56,081 nucleotides of DNA from Amanita rubescens. Lineage: Eukaryota > Basidiomycota > Agaricomycetes > Agaricales > Amanitaceae. The notes under the pieces were generated by a model, which saw only the letters and a list, made by a program, of their open reading frames with translations, was not told the origin of the DNA and ran no database searches. The stretch lies in assembly GCA_015039365.1 (NCBI GenBank), contig WION01000340.1, forward strand, positions 1 to 56,081. The letters are read 5' to 3'. Of the stretch, positions 48,280-56,081 are shown one piece after another (positions within the stretch are counted from its first letter, which is position 1; each line of letters begins with the position of its first letter). A program made the position numbers and the translations under genes.

Positions 48280-51200
48280 ATGTCAGATCCTCCTCAATCC
48301 CCCCATTCTAGTTTTTTCAATGGGGCCCATAACTTCTCTATGACAAATGTCCAATTCACAGAGGTTGTTGTATTTGAGTATTGTTCATTACAAGCATATT
48401 AAGGGATGTGTGACACTTAGATTCACAATCATCCAGCCACTGATCAGAGTCCTCCACCACCTCTGCCTCCCTTAAGGCATTCCAGCACTTTCTTTGTGGG
48501 CAGAGATGGATACTTGCAAAAGATGAAAGACTATTATAGTAGCTCTCATGTTGAAGGGCAGAGGAAATCATTCCTCTTGTATGGTTTGGGAGGCATTGGC
48601 AAAACTCAGATTTGCCTCAAATTCCTTGAACAAAATTCTGGTTTGTGAGTACATATGATATCACCATATAATATTGATAAGATGAATAACACATTCAAGG
48701 TTTTCTGACATACATTGGCTGGATGCTACATCAGAGGCTACTATTGAACTTGGACTAATGCAGATTGCTCAGGCCAAAAATGCCCCTCAGGAAATAATGC
48801 TCTCACCTGGATTGGTTCTCCAATGGATTTCTCAAATGCCAAAATGGCTGATCATATATGACAATGCAGATGGCAATTATTCAGTGGTTGAGAAATTCCT
48901 CCCATCAGGGAAAGCAGGAAATATCTTGATTACGAGTAGGAATGGGGAATTAAAGAGACTTGCTTTGGATTCAGTAAATGTTCTTGCTATGGAAGAAGAG
49001 GAGGCTGTAACTTTGTTTTTAAAGTCTGCCATGCTGGATGGCACATCTGATGATGTTAGAAATTTGGCCAAAAGGATGGTGTTGGAATTGAGTGGAATCC
49101 CACTTGCCCTTGACCAAGCAGGAGCATACATCCACAGATCTGGGTGTGGTATTGATGGTTACCTAAAGTTATACCAAAAAAATAAGTGTGAGCTAATGTC
49201 AAAGAAAGACTTCAAGGATGCATCTGGTTATGGGAGATCCACATATGGGACATGGGATATTTCATTTCAACAAATTCAGAAAATGACACTAAAGGAAGAT
49301 GAAGAAGAAGCTGAGGCAGCACAAAATGCAATCAACTTGTTAAGGATTTTTGGCTTTCTAAACCATGAAAATATACCTGAAGAGGTATTTAAAAATGCTG
49401 CAGAAAATTACATGAATGGCAAAGTTGATACAGCAAATTCTGATTTTCCAATGACACTATTGAATCATCAAACCTTGTTTATAGATGAAGATGGTGAATG
49501 GGACAGAATGCAGTTTTTGGATGGGACACAAATTTTGCTTTCATTTTCATTGATCAGTGTTGTGAATCACTTGTATTCAATGCATATATTAGTGAATTCC
49601 TGGAGCAGGGACTGTATGCCACAAACTGAGATTAGTAATCACTATCACAGGGCACGAGCTTTGTTGTCTTGTTCAGTAGTTCCTGACTGGGATAGTGACA
49701 ACCATACACTCTGTAGACTACTAGCACCACACATTAGGTCAAACATTTTACATGGACAAGAATTGAGATTAAAGGAGACATATTATGATCATGAATATGA
49801 CAGATTTTCAATTGTATTTGATCATATTGGAAGCTGGAATGAAAAGGAGAAGGTTTTGAATGTGGCAGTTAATGAAAGGAAGGCAATACTTGGATCAGAA
49901 CATCCAAACACCTTTCAAGCCATGAACAATTTGGCATCAACATACCAGAAGCAGGGAAGGTGGGATGAGGGAGAGAAGCTGCAGATAGAAGTGATGAAGG
50001 CACAAAAAGTAAAGCTGGGATCAGACCATCCAAGCACTCTCACTACCATGAACAATTTGGCATTAACATACCGGAATCAGGGAAGGTGGGATGAGGCAGA
50101 GAAGCTGCAGGTAGAAGTGATGAAGGCATGGAAAGCAATGCTGGGATCAGACCATCCAGACACTCTCACTACCATGAACAATTTGGCATTAACATATCAG
50201 AATCAGGGAAGGTGGGATGAGGCAGAGAAGCTGCAGGTAGTAGTGATGAAGGCAAGGAAAGTAAAGCTTGGGTCAGAACATCCAAACACTCTTCAAGCCA
50301 TGAACAATTTGGCATCAACATACCGAAATCAGGGAAGGTGGGATGAAGCAGAGAAGCTGCTGCTAGAAGTGATGAAGGCAAGCAAAGTAAAGCTGGGATC
50401 AGACCATCCAGACACTCTCACTACCATGAACAATTTGGCATTAACATACACACATTGGGGAAGATTGGATGAGGCAGAGAAGCTTCAGATAGAAGTGATG
50501 AAGGCAAGGAAAGTAAAGCTTGGGTCAGAACATCCAAACACCCTTCAAGCCATGAACAATTTGGCATCAACATACCAGAATCAGGGAAGGTGGGATGAGG
50601 CAGAGAAGCTGCGTGTAGAAGTGATGAAGGCAAGCAAAGTAAAGCTTGGGTCAGAACATCCAAACACCCTTCAAGCCATGAACAATTTGGCAACAATATA
50701 CCGGAATCAGGGAAGGTGGGATGAGGCAGAGAAGCTGCAGGTAGAAGTGATGAAGGCACAGAAAGTAAAGCTGGGATCAGACCATCCAAGGACTCTCACT
50801 AACATGAACAATTTGGCATTAACATACAAGAATCAGGGAAGGTGGGATGAGGCAGAGAAGCTGCAGGTAGAAGTGATGAAGGCAAGAAAAGTAAAGCTTG
50901 GGTCAGAACATCCAAACACTCTTCAAGCCATGAACAATTTGGCATCAACATACCAGAATCAGGGAAGGTGGGATGAGGCAGAGAAGCTGCAGGTAGAAGT
51001 GATGAAGGCAAGTAAAGTAAAGCTGGGATCAGACCATCCAGACACTTTCACTGCCATGAACAATTTGGCATTAACATACACAAATTGGGGAAGATGGGAT
51101 GTGGCAGAGAAGCTGCAGGTAGAAGTGATGAAGGCAAGGAAAGTAAAGCTTGGATCAGAACATCCACACACCCTTCAAGCCATGGGCAATTTGGCCTTGA

Positions 51201-51355
51201 CATATAAAAGTCAGGAAAGGCTTGATGAAGCAGAGTCTTTGCTCTCTTGTGCAGTCCAGGCCATGCAACAAGTTATGGGATCTGAACATCCCACTATACA
51301 TGTTTACAAGCAAGAGCTGGAGAAGCTTCTCAAGGCTAAGCAGAAAAATCAGTGA
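48280..51355 (+). CDS. NOD-like receptor: NB-ARC ATPase with 11 TPR repeats
   Basis: Exons 48280-48366, 48421-48644 and 48700-51355 give 988 aa. A short N-terminus contains FFNGAHNFSMTNVQFTEV, then a Pro-rich linker (DQSPPPPLPPLRHSSTFFVG). NB-ARC: LLYGLGGIGKTQICLKFLEQ (P-loop), MPKWLIIYDNAD (Walker B), NILITSRNG, SGIPLALDQAGAYIH (GLPL). The middle is winged-helix-like (YGTWDISFQQIQKM, LLRIFGFLNHENIPEEVF). Then eleven 42-residue TPR_10-type repeats of the form LGSEHPNTLQAMNNLASTYQ-NQGRWDEAEKLQVEVMKARKVK and a partial twelfth. Fungal NLRs of this architecture act in non-self recognition or programmed cell death; the ligand is unknown. Introns 48367-48420 (GTTGTA donor) and 48645-48699 keep the frame. 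The DNA is nearly CpG-free. Confidence 0.85.
49886..51260 (+). repeat. 126-bp coding tandem repeats (TPR array)
   Basis: Eleven units of 126 bp, mostly alternating between an SEHPNTLQ-type and an SDHPDTLT-type, so that many pairs form a 252-bp higher-order unit. Neighbouring units are highly similar at the DNA level. Confidence 0.9.
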
Positions 51356-51958
51356 CAAGGGTACAAAAACCAATGGGCCCAGTGCCTCTGGCAATGTCAT
51401 GCAAATGTGGGACTTCATGTGGAGCAATCAGAAATCTCATTTGTATATGTACATATGTAAAGTAGTGTACTACTAGTAAACAGTCTCAATGTCAGAGGGC
51501 AAAGTTCCCAGTGTGTCATCACAGTGACAGTGGTCACATTGTGAATTCTCACACTACTACTTCTGAGCACAGGCTCATCATACTGATAACCTGAGATCAG
51601 CAATAATTCATGGGCATGAATATGGATTAATGTGCAGCACTATAATTGCATATCACTGAACACTTCCTTCCTGAGCATGTACATTCATATAATTGTAATT
51701 AAAACCCCATCCAATCGCAACTACATGATGCGTGATCATTTGAACATGTGTGATGTGTTAGTCGAAGCGTCAAGATGAAGTGGTCGTCAATACATAGGTA
51801 TGTATGTGTACAATGTTCCGGCACCCCGAACTTCTCCTTCAGCATTGCCAAAGCACCGCTCGCTTGCAAAGACCTTATTAAGCGACGGTCGCTTGTAATG
51901 ACACGTTGAACGAATGATGTTCTTTCGATATCTATCTTGATTTGCTGGACCGCTCGGT
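51356..51958. other. 3' flank of the NLR gene
   Basis: AT-rich, CpG-free until about 51715, no gene seen. CpG frequency returns to normal to the right. Confidence 0.5.
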
Positions 51959-52285
51959 CTAACTGTCCTTGATCGTCGGCAAATAGTTTAAGCGTTCGTG
52001 TTGAGACAAGCCTAGATGGAGCTGGATCCGATTAAGTATAGGCGCCGCAGAGCATGCCCAACGCCAATACGAATCACTCGGATACTTTTTCAAGTCCAGG
52101 CTGTCTACGCGAACATTGATGGCATTTTCGTCACCTAGCGGGATACAACCATAGTTTGAATGCATAGACGACATAGACATTTCGCTACGGTGTTGCTCAG
52201 GAATAGAATTCCAATGATGCGTACAACATGGTTCTAGGGCAACATACACCGCATGACGAACTTGTTGAATGGCAAGTAGCGACAT
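51959..52285 (-). CDS. Hypothetical protein
   Basis: The 108-codon frame starts MSLLAIQQVRHAVYVALEPC and contains YPSDSYWRWACSAAPILNRI then QLHLGLSQHERLNYLPTIKD. No domain is recognised. It may be the 3' exon of a gene that also includes 52901-52566. Confidence 0.35.
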   Translation of the reverse strand: MSLLAIQQVRHAVYVALEPCCTHHWNSIPEQHRSEMSMSSMHSNYGCIPLGDENAINVRVDSLDLKKYPSDSYWRWACSAAPILNRIQLHLGLSQHERLNYLPTIKDS

Positions 52286-52565
52286 ATAATAAGTTGCTCA
52301 GACTTTAATGTCTTTCCTGAAAGAAGTTCGGAAGCTTGCCTGACGGAGTGCCACGAATCGAAGGTAACACTAAGAACGCAAAGCCCTTCCCAGCACAAGA
52401 AACAGTGCGATCAAAGGTCTGAACCATATCGCCCAGCCATAATCGCTGTTTTATGCAGGCGATCAAGTCCTGTCTGCGATCGTCGGGCTGGAAGAGGATA
52501 GCCTGTGCCCTAATAAAACTGGAAAATATGTCTCTCCATCCCGTCGGCCAGCTTCGTTGTCTTGA

Positions 52566-52901
52566 CTACGACGATGTTAGGCGTACCAGGCGCTGACGGT
52601 ACGACATGAGCTCGAAGGGATGTCCTCCAAGCCCCTCCCTATTGAGTTGCTCAACGAAGGCGTGTGCCATGGCGGGTTCTTGATAAGAGAGTACGGCGAT
52701 CATCGATGTCGATTCTGGGGATTCCCAGGTTAATGTAAGAATATTGGACATGACCGATTGGATTGCAGATAGCGAATTGTAACCAGCAACGTGGAATTCA
52801 ATTACTTTGCCTCTGAATCGAGCGCCGTCAAGCTTCGTAGCCAAGTTCTTTGCGGCTTCCTTCTCAGCAAGGATCGAAACCCTGAGCGTTTTATCGCACA
52901 T
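52566..52901 (-). CDS. Hypothetical protein, weakly RRM-like
   Basis: The 111-codon frame starts MCDKTLRVSILAEKEAAKNL; SMIAVLSYQEPAMAHAFVEQ followed by LNREGLGGHPFEL recalls the second half of an RNA-recognition fold (AVLSY...A..FVEQLN...LGG..F), but no clear RNP motif is present. Could be joined to 52285-51959 by splicing. Confidence 0.35.
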   Translation of the reverse strand: MCDKTLRVSILAEKEAAKNLATKLDGARFRGKVIEFHVAGYNSLSAIQSVMSNILTLTWESPESTSMIAVLSYQEPAMAHAFVEQLNREGLGGHPFELMSYRQRLVRLTSS

Positions 52902-53497
52902 AGCAAGCCAAGAGAAAAACAGAAGGCGGGAGGCTCTATAAAGTCATCATCAATGAAAGAATTTATGCCTTATTTCAAAGACGGCGCACCTTGTTCTGTG
53001 GGGAATCAAGGAGCTGGTGCTGGAATATAAGACCGGATTCGCCTGCCAGTGTTGGATGGCGGTCTTGAAAGCTGTTCATGCTCTCGTACTTGAATGGCGA
53101 GGAATCCTAGAGGAACGTAGCTGTGGCCTGGTGCTGCTATTTGGCAAAGCCATGAGGTGATAACGTCCGACTCGGAAAAAAAGCTCAAGGAAGCCTTTTT
53201 GGCGAGGCAATCTTTTTGGCAAGATCCGCTATTGATCCGGTGTTGCAAAAGAGCAACGGAACGTTATAGAGCATGTTTTCGGGGATGTTCTGAATGATGC
53301 TGAGAGGTCGTCGTTAATCGGGATGTGAATGGAAGTCGCAGGCATTACGCGAGTGTGGAACGCGCGAGAAAAGGAGGCTGGGGGTATGCGCGCGTGCACG
53401 TGCAGTCTGAGTACCGTGAAGGACACAGGCGGAGCGAGCGAGTGGGAAAGCAACCAATCAGAAGCTTGATATCTTTGATAATGATATTCTTGCTATT
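52902..53497. other. Left flank of the second duplication unit
   Basis: No supported gene. The duplication junction lies at about 53497/53498, where the sequence becomes that of PUT2 intron 1 (tgtgctagaaaaactatgca, 44341 and 53498). Confidence 0.6.
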
Positions 53498-55168
<1,671 letters not shown>

Positions 55169-55680
55169 GGGTAGTGTAGAAGTGGAAACAAAGCAAAGTG
55201 TAACGGGATATAGTAGAGATCTCAGATATTTGAACAGAAGGAGATATTTGGAAGTAGTATTAGCAGAAAAGTGTATGATGTATCAAAGGAAAAGAAACAT
55301 GGCACTGACCTTCAAGTTTGATCTAATCCCGTCCTGGATCACGACCATCGCAATGCACAATTTTGTTGGGCGCAGTCACCGCAGTCTCAATGGTTCCAGG
55401 GCGACGGACTTCAATGCCGATGGACTTTTCCACGGAGTTCGCCGTGATGTGCGTGACATCTCTTCCTTGCCCTTGACCCAACATCATTATCTCGGCTAGT
55501 AAACAATTGGGTAAGCTTTGCAGTGAAGCCACAATGGATTGAATATTGACAAGTTCATGCCTCTATCAATGACAACATACCCACAACATTCATAAATACT
55601 CAGGCTAACAAGCAATATCAGGTGATTTTTACTTGGCTTATTTTGCCAACATCTCTGTGATACTATGTCTAGGCTCCAGC
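55169..55680. repeat. Duplicated spacer, second copy (no transposon)
   Basis: Corresponds to 46056-46171 joined directly to 47866-48279. It shows the pre-insertion state of the transposon site. Confidence 0.8.
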
Positions 55681-56081
55681 ATGTCAGATCTTCCTCAATC
55701 ACCTCCTTCTGGTTTTTTCTATGGGGCCCACAACTTCTCTATGACAAATGTCCAATTCACAGAGGTTGTAGTATTCAACTATTGTTCGTTACAACCATGT
55801 TAAGAACTGTGTGACTCTTAGATTCACAATCCTGCCCCCATTCAGAGTCCTCTACCACCTCTGCCACCCTTAAAGCATTCCAGCACATTCTTTGTGGGTA
55901 GAGATGGATACTTGCAAAGGATGAAGGACTATTTTAGCTCCCATGTTGAGGGGCAAAGAAAATCATTTCTCTTGTATGGTCTGGGAGGTATTGGCAAAAC
56001 TCAGATTTGCCTCAAATTCCTTGAACAAAATTCTAGTTTGTGAGTACATACATGTATCACCATATAATATTGATACAGTGA
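55681..56081 (+). CDS. Second NLR gene, 5' part (cut by window end)
   Basis: Exon 1 (55681-55767) encodes MSDLPQSPPSGFFYGAHNFS followed by MTNVQFTEV; exon 2 (55822-56039) encodes a Pro-rich linker, HSSTFFVGRDGYLQRMKDYF and the P-loop LLYGLGGIGKTQICLKFLEQ. Intron positions and phases equal those of the first NLR. No stop or frameshift is seen in the visible part, unlike the adjoining PUT2 copy. Whether the rest is intact cannot be judged. Confidence 0.8.

Noticed and set aside
50169..51171. Minus-strand repeated ORFs (SLPSSLLPAASLPHPTFPDSG)
   Set aside because: Antisense shadow of the TPR repeats; the periodicity follows the plus-strand gene.
49886..51260. Regular 126-bp repeats as a CRISPR-like or minisatellite array
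   Set aside because: They are in frame, encode TPRs within a long ORF and have no spacer structure.
52566..52901. RNA-binding RRM protein
   Set aside because: Only the second half resembles the fold; no RNP motifs, so it is kept as hypothetical.

Overview
The window is nuclear DNA of a filamentous basidiomycete fungus, most likely an agaricomycete. The genes carry short GT-AG introns of about 45-60 nt, several of them in frame or beside micro-exons. The gene families are typical of that class: an F-box/LRR protein, a trypsin-fold orphan family, a BTB protein, an NB-ARC/TPR receptor and small secreted proteins. The transposon remnants are also of the kinds common there. All calls come from reading the sequence; no database search was run.

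Left part (1-6.9 kb): a decayed DNA-transposon end, an F-box/LRR gene broken by a 28-bp tandem duplication and flanked by two diverged direct repeats of about 1 kb, then a trypsin-like peptidase-family gene whose start codon appears to be split by an intron. Housekeeping block (6.9-18.9 kb): a WBP2-like GRAM protein, an intron-containing tRNA-Arg(UCG), proteasome subunit alpha-3 (PRE9), a mitochondrial DUF1992/DNAJC28-like protein, a very small KOW/Tudor-like protein, a small secreted protein, and a divergent pair made of a UBP1-like deubiquitinase and CDC7 kinase. A damaged tRNA-Asp-like sequence lies in the promoter that the pair shares.

Mobile DNA (19.0-26.8 kb): a 6.25-kb palindrome with 3107-bp arms and a 33-bp spacer, carrying head-to-head fragments of transposon-like ORFs. 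A 1575-bp non-autonomous hAT element, with an 8-bp target duplication, is inserted at its right edge. From 26.9 to 37 kb the DNA is gene-poor. It holds three copies of a multi-pass membrane protein gene, one nearly intact and two decayed, and one hypothetical nuclear-type protein.

Right part (37-56 kb): a LIM-domain-binding (LDB-type) co-regulator divergent from a second small secreted protein, hypothetical proteins, a BTB protein, and then a tandem segmental duplication. Its unit starts inside intron 1 of a delta-1-pyrroline-5-carboxylate dehydrogenase gene (PUT2-like) and contains an NB-ARC/TPR NOD-like receptor. Copy 1 is intact but has a 1.7-kb transposon between the two genes. In copy 2 the dehydrogenase is a pseudogene, while the second NLR is open as far as the window end. 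The NLR DNA is almost free of CpG, unlike its neighbours, and its eleven 42-residue TPRs are nearly identical with variation limited to a few positions. Both are features expected of a repeat-driven, fast-evolving recognition gene.
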